This document shows, in pieces, positions 1 to 6,559 of a stretch of DNA of 63,426 nt (position 1 is the stretch's first letter; every line of letters begins with the position of its first letter). The position numbers and the translations under genes are program-made. The stretch is from assembly GCF_000168975.1 (NCBI RefSeq), contig NZ_AAUW01000029.1, forward strand, positions 1 to 63,426, in the 5' to 3' direction. This DNA is from Roseibium aggregatum IAM 12614 (GTDB lineage: Bacteria; Pseudomonadota; Alphaproteobacteria; Rhizobiales; Stappiaceae). The notes beneath the pieces are model-generated. The model had not been told where the DNA came from and did not search any database. It saw nothing but the letters and a program-made list of their open reading frames with translations.

Positions 1-160
1 GCAAAAAGCGTTTGCCGTTCGCAACAACGTCGATAGGCGTCTTCTGGCCGACCTCATCGAACATACCGGAAAGGCAGTCGGCCCAATCCGAGTCCACGTT
101 CCGAAGCCGTCCTTCCGGGATATCGATCAAGGAGATTTTGATGGACTGATACGCGCTCAC
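1..160 (-). CDS. ParB-like N-terminal domain protein, partial (runs off left edge)
   Basis: Only the first 53 residues are present; the rest lies left of position 1. Translation starts at a GTG at 160 with GAGG a few bases upstream. The segment contains GRLRNVDSDWAD, then GMFDEVGQKTPIDVV, which is the opening of the ParB/sulfiredoxin-fold N-terminal domain. The start overlaps the stop of the preceding 48-residue gene by four bases (GTGA), so translation is probably coupled. It is the third gene of a leftward operon that begins with a Ner-type regulator. In Mu-like prophages of alphaproteobacteria a ParB-like gene commonly sits between ner and the transposase genes (family knowledge), so transposase A and B would be expected beyond the edge (inference). 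Confidence 0.75.
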   Translation of the reverse strand, partial: MSAYQSIKISLIDIPEGRLRNVDSDWADCLSGMFDEVGQKTPIDVVANGKRFL

Positions 161-303
161 GTCAGACCTCTAAAATTGCTGAGAATAGAAACCGGGCGCA
201 GGCGCCTCCGCGGCCTCATGGACCGCCCGGCAAGGTGGCGTAGAAGAAGGATGTCAGGAGTGCGGCGGCTTTCTGTGCCCGTCGATTGGTCGATCTTGGA
301 CAT
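157..303 (-). CDS. small 48-residue protein in Mu-like early operon
   Basis: An ATG at 303 opens a 48-codon frame ending with TGA at 157-159. The start lies 11 bases after the ner stop, and the stop overlaps the GTG of the ParB-like gene as GTGA. That tight packing is the main evidence that it is translated. The product is Arg-rich in its C-terminal half (SMRPRRRLRPV) and has no recognisable domain or signal peptide. No strong Shine-Dalgarno is visible, so it may depend on translational coupling from ner. It could instead be spacer that is open by chance, since the region is GC-rich. Function unknown. Confidence 0.4.
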   Translation of the reverse strand: MSKIDQSTGTESRRTPDILLLRHLAGRSMRPRRRLRPVSILSNFRGLT

Positions 304-314
304 CGAGCCCAAGC

Positions 315-626
315 TCAGGCCGCTTTCTTGTCCGGCGCCGCCTGCCCTTTCTGGCTAGCGCGCAAGTTCTCGTATTTGCTAGAAAGGATTCGAGCGGTCC
401 TAATGGGATACCGATCAGGCCACAGGTCTTTCAGCGGCGTTTCCAGAAATTCTGAAATCGACGCTTCAGCCTTGCGCACTGGACGGGTCCACACGTGGGA
501 AAAGCTATTCGGGGTCATCCTGGCCAGCTCGGCCAGCTTTGCCAGGGTCATACCCTGGCGATGAAGCTCGGCCTTGATGGAATGCTTGTCCCATCCGTTC
601 GGGGGAACCTGATCCGGCTTTGCCAT
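315..626 (-). CDS. Ner-like (Nlp family) winged-helix regulator of a Mu-like prophage
   Basis: A 103-residue protein with the Ner/Nlp signature: an N-terminal NGWDKHSIKAEL segment, then a helix-turn-helix reading GMTLAKLAELARMTPNSFSHV, followed by RPVRKAEASISEFL. Ner proteins repress early transcription in Mu-like phages. ATG at 626 with GAGAGG about seven bases upstream. It is divergent from the repressor gene at 783, with a 156-base control region between. The C-terminal tail after about residue 75 is longer than in phage Mu Ner. Gene order repressor/ner/small ORF/parB-like supports a transposable prophage rather than a stand-alone regulator. Confidence 0.85.
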   Translation of the reverse strand: MAKPDQVPPNGWDKHSIKAELHRQGMTLAKLAELARMTPNSFSHVWTRPVRKAEASISEFLETPLKDLWPDRYPIRTARILSSKYENLRASQKGQAAPDKKAA

Positions 627-782
627 GAGGTGCCTCTCTTAAGCTGAAAGCGGCGTGTTGCAGCAGGCCGTTTTCTTGGGATTTGTTGTGACAACTCGGC
701 GCGAAGGTTCGAGCCGATAAGATAGGTTTATACCCGTTCGGTGTTTTTGTAAACGCCCATTTGGGTATTTATAGGTGATGCC
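627..782. promoter_or_regulatory. divergent early control region between repressor and ner
   Basis: This 156-base gap separates the divergently transcribed repressor and ner genes. It contains an inverted pair ATACCC (730-735) and GGGTAT (763-768) about 27 bases apart in an AT-rich stretch directly before the repressor start. That is the expected place for repressor or Ner operators. Promoter elements cannot be assigned with certainty by eye. Confidence 0.5.
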
Positions 783-1310
783 TTGGCGAGACCTGAAAGC
801 GAGCCGCAAACGCCTCTAGCTATGCGACTGCGTGAGATAAGGCGTTCAGTTGGTGATCTTGAACGTGACGCATTTGCAAAAAAGCTAGGCATGAGCGCCA
901 ATAGCCTTGCGCGGTATGAACGCGGCGAAAGAGAGCCTTCCGCATCCGTTGTAGCCGCCTATGGCTCAAACTTCGGCGTGAACGTTTCGTGGCTTCTAAC
1001 AGGTGAAGGCGAAATATTCAGCGAACCGTTGAAACCGCAGAGCGGCTCAATAATCAGGAAAATCGATCAAGCGCTTTTCAAGCAAGTCGGCCGCCTGGTC
1101 ATCAAAGTGCACCGAGACGAAGGCGTAAAACTTCCAGCCGACGCGCTATTGGACCAACAATCCAGCGCATACAACGCCCTGATTGAGCGAGCTGATAACC
1201 CGTCGGACACTGAAGAATTGCTTAGCCTAATTCCCTGGCTAGAAGCTCGCCTCAGAAAATCCCTCAAGGCCACGACCGTCGCACCAGGAATCGGAAAAAA
1301 TCAGGCTTGA
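783..1310 (+). CDS. XRE-family phage repressor (Mu-like c repressor role)
   Basis: A 175-residue protein with an N-terminal HTH_3 domain at about residues 10-70 (AMRLREIRR, RDAFAKKLGMSANSLARYERG, ending at VSWLLTGEG). The C-terminal part is helical and unlike a LexA-type peptidase domain, since no Ser/Lys dyad context is visible. The chosen TTG start at 783 has AGGTG about six bases upstream; an ATG at 825 is a shorter alternative. It is divergent from ner, as expected for the lysogeny repressor of a Mu-like phage. It should repress the leftward early operon. The prophage end would be expected to the right of this gene, where the IS66 element has inserted. Confidence 0.8.
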   Translation: MARPESEPQTPLAMRLREIRRSVGDLERDAFAKKLGMSANSLARYERGEREPSASVVAAYGSNFGVNVSWLLTGEGEIFSEPLKPQSGSIIRKIDQALFKQVGRLVIKVHRDEGVKLPADALLDQQSSAYNALIERADNPSDTEELLSLIPWLEARLRKSLKATTVAPGIGKNQA

Positions 1311-1317
1311 TAGCTGG

Positions 1318-1377
1318 GTTCTCAGGCATTCTTGCGCCTTTGGTGCTAACTCAGGAAATCCGATAATTCTGAGTCAT
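1318..1377. repeat. CCTGAG-type motifs beside the repressor (left of IS66)
   Basis: Three short motifs lie between the repressor stop and the IS66 insertion: CCTGAGAAC on the minus strand (1318-1326), CCTGAGTT on the minus strand (1348-1355) and CTGAGTC on the plus strand (1369-1375). The last two also form a small inverted repeat (ACTCAG/CTGAGT). They resemble the better-conserved ACCTGAGAC copies on the other side of the IS66. They may be binding sites at a Mu-like prophage end, or the last pair could be a terminator. Confidence 0.35.
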
Positions 1378-1950
1378 CCGAACTATGGATCCATCTGAAC
1401 GTAAGCGTCCGGTTTGGGCGCGTTTCTTCAACTTTTGGCTTTGGATAACGGATTTGATGAAGTTTGTTTTTCGGGCCGCATATTGACCACGCCCAGCATC
1501 TCCCAGACTTTCAACGAGGCTTTGCTTGAGTTCGGTGTACTGCTCTCGGAGTTTCTGGTCAGCGCGCAGCGCGTCGCGGAATGCGATCTGATCAAGGCAA
1601 TCTGTATCGTTTGGAGGATATAGATGGAGGTTGTGGGTTCTTACATCGCCGTCGCGCAGGCGTATGAAGAGACGACCACTTCGAATGCCGCGATCAATAT
1701 AACCTAAGCCGGTGAGTGCAGCGGCTATTTGGGTCTCATTGGTTGAACGTACCGCGATGTCCAGAATGGGTTTGGCAGACAGACCCGGCACGGCGGTACT
1801 TCCGATATGGTCAATTTCAAATGCCACACCAGGCAATGCTTCAGCGATTAGCGTGACCTCGGATTCGTATAGGTCAGCCCATCTGGGGTCGTGTTCGACA
1901 AGACTAAGGGTTGCCTGCCGGAGACCCAAGGCTGGGATCTCTGACATCAC
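1351..1950 (-). CDS. GrpB family (nucleotidyltransferase-fold) protein, IS66 passenger
   Basis: A 199-residue protein whose first 165 residues match the GrpB family: HDPRWADLYESE, then FEIDHIGSTAVPGLSAKPILDI, the family's nucleotidyltransferase-like core. The biochemical role of the family is unknown. Start is GTG at 1950 or ATG at 1947. The gene overlaps the tnpC end by about 45 bases on the same strand, and it lies between tnpC and the left inverted repeat of the IS66 element. The reading frame runs through that inverted repeat (1401-1413) and stops outside the element at 1351. About 16 C-terminal residues are therefore encoded by target DNA. A passenger gene inside an IS66 element is the natural reading of these facts. 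Confidence 0.85.
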   Translation of the reverse strand: MMSEIPALGLRQATLSLVEHDPRWADLYESEVTLIAEALPGVAFEIDHIGSTAVPGLSAKPILDIAVRSTNETQIAAALTGLGYIDRGIRSGRLFIRLRDGDVRTHNLHLYPPNDTDCLDQIAFRDALRADQKLREQYTELKQSLVESLGDAGRGQYAARKTNFIKSVIQSQKLKKRAQTGRLRSDGSIVRMTQNYRIS

Positions 1951-3499
1951 TTGTCGTCTCTCTTATTTTCCACGGTAACAGATCACCAATTTGGTTGATG
2001 GGATGATCGGCGATGCGGGTCAGCACGTCCCGCAAATAGGCTTCCGGATCGAACCCGTTAAGCTTGGCGGTCTCGATCAGCGACAGGATGCCGGCGGCCC
2101 GGTCCCCGCCCTTGTCCGATCCGGCGAACAGCCAGTTCTTGCGCCCAAGAGCAATCGGGCGGATGGAACGCTCAGCCGCATTGTTGTCGATCTCGATGGT
2201 GCCGTCCTCAAGGAACCGCCCGAGGGCCTGCCTGCGGTTCAGGGCATAGCGGATTGCCTCCGCTGTGCCGGACTTCCCGGACACTTCGGCAAGGCGCGTC
2301 TTCAGCCATTTCTGTAGAGCCTCAAACATCGGTTTGCTCTTGGTCTGACGGAGTTTCAGCCGCTCATCAGGTGGTGATCCCCGAATGGCCTTTTCGATAT
2401 CATAGAGAGCGCCGATGCGTTGCAAGGCTTCCTCGGCAATCGGCGCTGGCCCATTTCCCGTCAGATCGAAGAACTTTCGCCGGACATGCGCCATGCAGGC
2501 CGCTTCGAGAACCTTCGGCGGCTTCGCCTCATAGAGCTCCTTGAACCCGGCGTAGCCATCGGCATGAAGAATGCCCTGGAAGTCCTTCAAATGGGCTTGA
2601 GGATGTTCGCCCCTCCGGTCCGGACTGTAGAAGTTACAGACTGCCGGCGGCGTTTCGGATCCATACGGCCGGCCCTCGCGGACATAGGTCCACAATCTAC
2701 CGGTCTTCGTCTTGCCCTTGCCGGGCGCCAGCACCGGAACCGGTGTATCGTCCCCATGCAAACGATCACCGGCAAAAACATGACCGCGCAGAGCCTCGAT
2801 CAACGGTGCCATCAGCGAATTCGCTCTACCAACCCAATCCGCCATGGTTGAGCGGGCAAGCTCAACGCCCTCGCGGGCGTAAATCTCTGACTGGCGATAG
2901 AGCGGCAGGTGATCGCAATATTTGGCTGTCAGCACATGCGCAACCAGGCCCGGGCCGGGCTTGCCGCGCTCAATCGGCAACGACGGCATTGCCGCGGTGA
3001 CCTCGGCGTCGCAACCCTTGCACACAAAGCGTGGCTGGACATGACGCACAACACGGAAGGACGCGGGGACGTAGTCCAACACTTCGGTGATGCCCACGCC
3101 GCTTTTGAGGAACTCACACCCGCCACAGCATGGACAGGAACGCTCACCCAGGTCGTGGACGATCTCGTGACGCGGTAGATGGTCCGGCAGCGGCTGACGC
3201 GCAGGTTTGATCTTCGGAGCTTCGACGCGACCGGGCGTAGCCGCCAGCGGCGCTTCCGCTTCCGCCGCCTCGATCTCCTCCAGTGCCAGTTCCAACTGCG
3301 CGATGTCGCGCTCGATCTTCTCCGAAGACTTGCCAAAGCGTGCCCGGCGCAAAACCGCCAGTTGCTCTTTCAGCCTGTCGATCAGACTGTCGCGCGCCTG
3401 AAGTTGCCCGCTCTGTCTGGCCAATTCCTCAGCCTGCCGGGCACACAGCGCACGCAAGGCATCAATGTCGTCGGGAAGGCTGGCAACAGCGGAACTCAT
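1904..3499 (-). CDS. tnpC: IS66 family transposase TnpC
   Basis: The DDE transposase of the IS66 element. It has an N-terminal coiled-coil (ARQAEELARQSGQLQARDSLI), a zinc-finger segment (RSCPCCGGCEFL), and catalytic acidic residues in LHGDDTPVP, ADGYAG and NNAAERSIRP. The usual IS66 end, DLLPWK, is followed by about 20 extra residues that run into the grpB-like gene, so the original stop was probably replaced when the passenger was acquired. ATG at 3499 is preferred over a TTG two codons upstream. It follows tnpB by about 62 bases. Confidence 0.92.
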   Translation of the reverse strand: MSSAVASLPDDIDALRALCARQAEELARQSGQLQARDSLIDRLKEQLAVLRRARFGKSSEKIERDIAQLELALEEIEAAEAEAPLAATPGRVEAPKIKPARQPLPDHLPRHEIVHDLGERSCPCCGGCEFLKSGVGITEVLDYVPASFRVVRHVQPRFVCKGCDAEVTAAMPSLPIERGKPGPGLVAHVLTAKYCDHLPLYRQSEIYAREGVELARSTMADWVGRANSLMAPLIEALRGHVFAGDRLHGDDTPVPVLAPGKGKTKTGRLWTYVREGRPYGSETPPAVCNFYSPDRRGEHPQAHLKDFQGILHADGYAGFKELYEAKPPKVLEAACMAHVRRKFFDLTGNGPAPIAEEALQRIGALYDIEKAIRGSPPDERLKLRQTKSKPMFEALQKWLKTRLAEVSGKSGTAEAIRYALNRRQALGRFLEDGTIEIDNNAAERSIRPIALGRKNWLFAGSDKGGDRAAGILSLIETAKLNGFDPEAYLRDVLTRIADHPINQIGDLLPWKIRETTSDVRDPSLGSPAGNP

Positions 3500-3561
3500 G
3501 CCCAATTTCTTAGCTGATTTGCTTGAGTTCAGCCAACCTTATCCTCATTGAAAAGCTGGCT

Positions 3562-3909
3562 TTATCCGGCCCGCATCGGTGGGGCCGTCCAGGCCGGGCG
3601 CCGCCAGTCAATGCCTTCCCACAACATCGCCAGTTGCGCTGCCGTCAACCGCGCAACGCCATCGGTAACCGACGGCCAAGGAAAGCGGCCACGTTCCAGA
3701 ACCTTGTAATAAAGACAAAAGCCCTGCCCATCCCAATAAAGCAGTTTGACCCGATCGCCGCGCCGCCCCCGGAAGGCGAACACCGCGCCGGACGCTGGCT
3801 TTTGACGCAGAACCTCCTGGACGAGCACAGACAGACCGGAAATCCCCTTCCGCATGTCTGTCGCCCCGCAGGCCAGATACACTCGCACGTTCGATCCGGG
3901 CGCAATCAT
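3562..3909 (-). CDS. tnpB: IS66 family accessory protein TnpB
   Basis: A 115-residue protein with the TnpB signature: VYLACGATDMRKGISGLSVLV near the N-terminus, AVFAFRGRRGDRVKLLYWDGQG in the middle, and the usual family length. TnpB is required for transposition of IS66 elements together with TnpA and TnpC, though its exact role is not known. The ATG overlaps the tnpA stop by four bases, giving translational coupling. It appears intact. Confidence 0.93.
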   Translation of the reverse strand: MIAPGSNVRVYLACGATDMRKGISGLSVLVQEVLRQKPASGAVFAFRGRRGDRVKLLYWDGQGFCLYYKVLERGRFPWPSVTDGVARLTAAQLAMLWEGIDWRRPAWTAPPMRAG

Positions 3910-4316
3910 GCCTCTTCCACCGAACGGATCAGTCCTTGCAGCATCAAAGGGTCCATCCCGGCATCCACCTTCAGAACCCGGCCGCCCTTGCAGCGGATCT
4001 CGATCCGCCCGATCTGCGCAGCCTTCTTCGGAGCCGATTTCCGCACGGCCTCTTCTTCTGATGCCTTACCAGGTGTCGCTGACTCGCTCTCCACCAGTGT
4101 CACAGGCAGAAAACACGGTTCCTGCAAAAGCTTGCCCCGGTCTTCAGCAAATTTCCGGCGCCAGGCGTAAATCTGCTGTGGCAGAACATCATGTCGCCGC
4201 GCCACATCCGCAACCGTCAGACCGATTGTCGCAACCTCCTCAAGAATGGCAAGCTTCTGATCATCCGACCAAATGCGCCGCCGCTCCCGGCCCGTCAAAA
4301 TCTCAACCCGACCCAT
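3906..4316 (-). CDS. tnpA: IS66 family protein TnpA (HTH)
   Basis: A 136-residue first gene of the IS66 element. The N-terminal helix-turn-helix of the IS3/IS66 OrfA type reads WSDDQKLAILEEVATIG then TVADVARRHDVLPQQIYAWRRKF. A basic C-terminal strand segment (RIEIRCKGGRVLKVDAGMD) is typical of IS66 TnpA. The start is 93 bases inside the right inverted repeat. It is coupled to tnpB by an ATGA overlap. Confidence 0.92.
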   Translation of the reverse strand: MGRVEILTGRERRRIWSDDQKLAILEEVATIGLTVADVARRHDVLPQQIYAWRRKFAEDRGKLLQEPCFLPVTLVESESATPGKASEEEAVRKSAPKKAAQIGRIEIRCKGGRVLKVDAGMDPLMLQGLIRSVEEA

Positions 4317-4409
4317 CGATCACCTTCGCTACGGAATTAATGACGTATCTAATTCCGTAACTTCAACCGAAGACCCAAAATCGAAAAGGGAGCGTCACCG
4401 GACGATTAC

Positions 4410-4754
4410 ACCTGAACCAGTGTATCTGCACAATCAATCGCGGCGATCAGTGAACTATCAGAACCATGGTATAGATCTCCGTAGTGGCGATACTCGCATG
4501 ACCTGAGACACAGGTTTCTTACAAATAGTCGGGTTGGGATCTATTACTCCTAACTACCAACCTCCTGAAACTGTTTGAGAATTGCCATGTTACGAGGTTG
4601 GGCTCAGTTACCTGAGACCACGACGACCTGCTACCTATGTAGACCGATGAGCGCATCCAGGTCTCAGGTGACCCGCGGGCCAATCAAAAACACCAAGCTC
4701 TCACGAACTGATCAACTAGTTTAGTCGCCGCCGTCTGCATCCCAAAGCAACCAG
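4410..4754. other. gene-free stretch between IS66 and the S15-like gene
   Basis: No open frame with a plausible start is visible on either strand. The stretch carries the ACCTGAGAC repeat cluster described separately. It is also the 3' flank of the leftward ADP-ribosyltransferase operon, but no clear hairpin plus T-run terminator was found. Confidence 0.5.
4501..4669. repeat. ACCTGAGAC repeat cluster (two direct, one inverted)
   Basis: ACCTGAGAC occurs at 4501-4509 and 4610-4618, and in inverse orientation (GTCTCAGGT) at 4661-4669. The last two extend to a perfect 10-bp inverted repeat (ACCTGAGACC at 4610-4619, GGTCTCAGGT at 4660-4669). Similar but weaker motifs occur next to the phage repressor on the far side of IS66. 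They could be transposase-binding sites at a Mu-like prophage end, operators, or recombination sites. The sequence alone does not decide. Confidence 0.45.
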
Positions 4755-5333
4755 CTACCGCCTAATGCCAAGTCGCTTTATCAAATCTAAATATCGCTCT
4801 TCGCTTTTGCCGCGTGTATAGTCCAAAAGCGAACGTCGCTGCGCAACCATCTTCAGCAAACCTCGTCGGGATTGGTTGTCATTTCGAACGTCTTTGAAAT
4901 GCTTAGTCAGGCTGTTAATGCGCTCAGTTAAAATCGCGACCTGAACTTCCACAGACCCTTCGTCCAAATTTGCTTGTCTATAAAAATCCCTTTCTTGAGC
5001 TTTTACTTCGTCTTCGATTTTTCCCAGTCGCTCAATCACCGAAGTTTTATTGAAAGGCCGACACAACGCACTGACAAGGTCCGTCAAGATACTTGCGTTT
5101 TTCCTAAGTCCCATTTCAACCATTGAGCGCACTTCAGGGATTTGGCTCGGCAAATGGTAGGTATCTCTTCCATCTGGGAGTTTCGCATGCAAACGAACTG
5201 AGTCTTTGATAAACGGTTTGAATACGCGATCTATTCGCGCAAGTTTTTCTGTGGTCGCATCAAAATAAGCATGGCTAGTAACACTGCTTTTGCTCGGTAG
5301 TTTTGTTTTCGTCGATCGACTCAATGCAGTCAT
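4755..5333 (-). CDS. ribosomal protein S15-domain protein with N-terminal extension, partner of the ADP-ribosyltransferase
   Basis: A 192-residue protein. The last 67 residues are a full S15 core: GSVEVQVAILTERIN, then QSRRGLLKMVAQRRSLLDY, ending DLIKRLGIRR. By hand alignment to E. coli S15 from memory, about 40 of 67 positions are identical. The residues S15 uses to grip 16S rRNA (His41, Asp48, Ser51 in E. coli numbering) are retained as His145, Asp152 and Ser155. The first 115 or so residues are a basic, Ser/Thr/Lys-rich extension of unknown fold, where normal S15 has only about 20 residues. ATG at 5333 has GAGG six bases upstream and lies eight bases after the stop of the ADP-ribosyltransferase gene; a TTG at 5345 would overlap it. 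It is not the housekeeping rpsO (89 residues). Roles as antitoxin, decoy or ribosome-docking partner are inference. Confidence 0.85.
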   Translation of the reverse strand: MTALSRSTKTKLPSKSSVTSHAYFDATTEKLARIDRVFKPFIKDSVRLHAKLPDGRDTYHLPSQIPEVRSMVEMGLRKNASILTDLVSALCRPFNKTSVIERLGKIEDEVKAQERDFYRQANLDEGSVEVQVAILTERINSLTKHFKDVRNDNQSRRGLLKMVAQRRSLLDYTRGKSEERYLDLIKRLGIRR

Positions 5334-5341
5334 GATAAACC

Positions 5342-5899
5342 TCAAGCCAAGTCCAGAACGTAAACGCTCTCGTCACCTAGGGGTGTGCTTCTCGTACCTT
5401 TCGTAATGCGTGTCACGGACTTTGTCAGATCAAGTCGAATGATCTCTTGTTCCCATTCGTCTATGAACAATCCTTGTTCCGACAATTGACATTTTTCGCG
5501 CATAACCAGTTTATGCTGACCAAGCTGCACCTTTGCCAATCCGAGCGCAACATTAGGGTAGAGTGACCAGCCGCTAATCCCCTTTAATGATAGCACACTT
5601 CCCTTGATGGGAACCTCGTCAACCGAAATTCCACGATAGACGACTAGATTTGAAGAATCGGAAAATTTTTTGGCCAAACCAATCAATTTTTCAAGATTCT
5701 GCGAAGGTTTTTCTCCATCTCTATGCGCCTGAATGTCAACCTGGAGTCCTCCCATTTGATATAACTCTATTAGTTCTTGTTCTGGTGCACTAAATCCCCT
5801 TGAGGTGTAATTAGGCAACGCAGCGAAACCACTAGACTTTTCCTCAAAGTATTTAAATATATCTAATATTGGATCAAGTTTCCCAGTCAAATGGCGCAA
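5342..5899 (-). CDS. R-S-E class mono-ADP-ribosyltransferase (putative toxin)
   Basis: A 185-residue protein with the motif order of arginine-type ADP-ribosyltransferases. LVVYRGIS supplies Arg89; ISGWSLYPNVA (109-118) is an S-x-S-like strand; WEQEIIRL supplies the E-x-E pair Glu150/Glu152. An N-terminal ALPNYTSRGF followed by a helix also fits these folds. No signal peptide is seen. Such enzymes move ADP-ribose from NAD to a protein or nucleic acid target. The only start is a TTG at 5899, just after an in-frame stop, and it has a poor ribosome site. Expression may be weak, or the N-terminus may have been cut when the nearby IS3 element arrived. The S15-domain gene follows after eight bases in one operon, which suggests a toxin with its partner. 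The target is unknown. Confidence 0.75.
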   Translation of the reverse strand: MRHLTGKLDPILDIFKYFEEKSSGFAALPNYTSRGFSAPEQELIELYQMGGLQVDIQAHRDGEKPSQNLEKLIGLAKKFSDSSNLVVYRGISVDEVPIKGSVLSLKGISGWSLYPNVALGLAKVQLGQHKLVMREKCQLSEQGLFIDEWEQEIIRLDLTKSVTRITKGTRSTPLGDESVYVLDLA

Positions 5900-6240
5900 C
5901 TCATTGTGTCTATACGCGAACTAGAACCGCAATCGAATGCATTTCTTTCTAATATCTATACCATCTTGGACAAGACAAACATAAGCGAACTTGTGCTGTC
6001 GCCTTGCAACATAATTGGCGCAACTACCAACACATTTCTGCTTTTAGGCTTCAGAAGTAAAGTTAGAAAGCGATTATTCACTGATATAGAGAGAGGTGTA
6101 GGTACCGAGCCTATTGTCATTTCTGACATAATTGACCTGCTTCCCATAATTCCCAGTTATCGTAACTTTGCCGCCAGGAACCGTTTGAACGATGCCTGGA
6201 GCACTTCAACACTGACGTGCCTCCCACAATTCGGTTCGTT
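5900..6240. other. AT-rich upstream region of the ADP-ribosyltransferase operon
   Basis: The stretch between the ADP-ribosyltransferase start and the IS3 element is visibly AT-rich and should hold the operon promoter. Open frames exist on both strands, but none has a credible ribosome site or recognisable product. An 11-base sequence GAGCACTTCAA at 6199-6209 recurs at 7422-7432 on the far side of the IS. Confidence 0.4.
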
Positions 6241-6292
6241 CTGAGCTGGAATTTTCCAATTATGATCCCGTTGACGGGAGATGGAGAGTTCC

Positions 6293-6559
6293 ATGAAGAA
6301 GTCGAAGTTTTCCGAAGCGCAGATGGCCTTCATCCTGCGCCAGGCGGATGAAGGCACCCCGGTCTTGGAAGTGTGCCGCAAGGCCGGCATCAGCGACGCG
6401 ACGTTCTATAATTGGCGCAAGCGCTATGGTGGCATGACGCCGTCCGAGGTGAAGCGGATGCGACAGCTCGAGGACGAGAACAACAGGCTGAAGAAGATCG
6501 TTGCCGACCTGACGCTTGACAAGGCCATGTTGCAGGACGTGCTGTCAAAAAAGCTTTGA
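6293..6559 (+). CDS. IS3-family (IS407 group) transposase OrfA
   Basis: An 88-residue protein starting MKKSKFSEAQMAFILRQADE, with the helix-turn-helix VCRKAGISDATFYNWRKRYGG and a C-terminal leucine-zipper segment (MRQLEDENNRLKKIVADLTL). This is the standard OrfA of the IS407 group. ATG at 6293 has GGAGAG six bases upstream and is preferred over an ATG four codons earlier. It is intact, but the downstream orfB is broken, so it cannot form the usual fused transposase without suppression of a second lesion. Confidence 0.9.
   Translation: MKKSKFSEAQMAFILRQADEGTPVLEVCRKAGISDATFYNWRKRYGGMTPSEVKRMRQLEDENNRLKKIVADLTLDKAMLQDVLSKKL

Larger units (their letters stand above)
1401..4409 (-). mobile_element. 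IS66-family insertion element with grpB-like passenger
   Basis: The left end reads GTAAGCGTCCGGT at 1401-1413. The right end, read on the minus strand from 4409, is GTAATCGTCCGGT, so the inverted repeats match at 12 of 13 positions. Flanking octamers are ATCTGAAC (1393-1400) and ACCTGAAC (4410-4417), a 7/8 match to the 8-bp target duplication typical of IS66. Inside, on the minus strand, are tnpA, tnpB, tnpC and a GrpB-family gene. All three tnp frames are open, so the copy could be active. The 3.0-kb length exceeds a usual IS66 (about 2.5 kb) by about the passenger's size. Confidence 0.9.

Noticed and set aside
176..564. Plus-strand frames opposite ner and the small early gene
   Set aside because: Antisense to a well-supported regulator gene, with Arg-rich composition typical of shadow frames.
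5891..6244. 117-residue plus-strand open frame upstream of the ADP-ribosyltransferase
   Set aside because: No ribosome site, overlaps the ART start, ends at the IS3 edge, and the opposite strand is equally open; no recognisable product.
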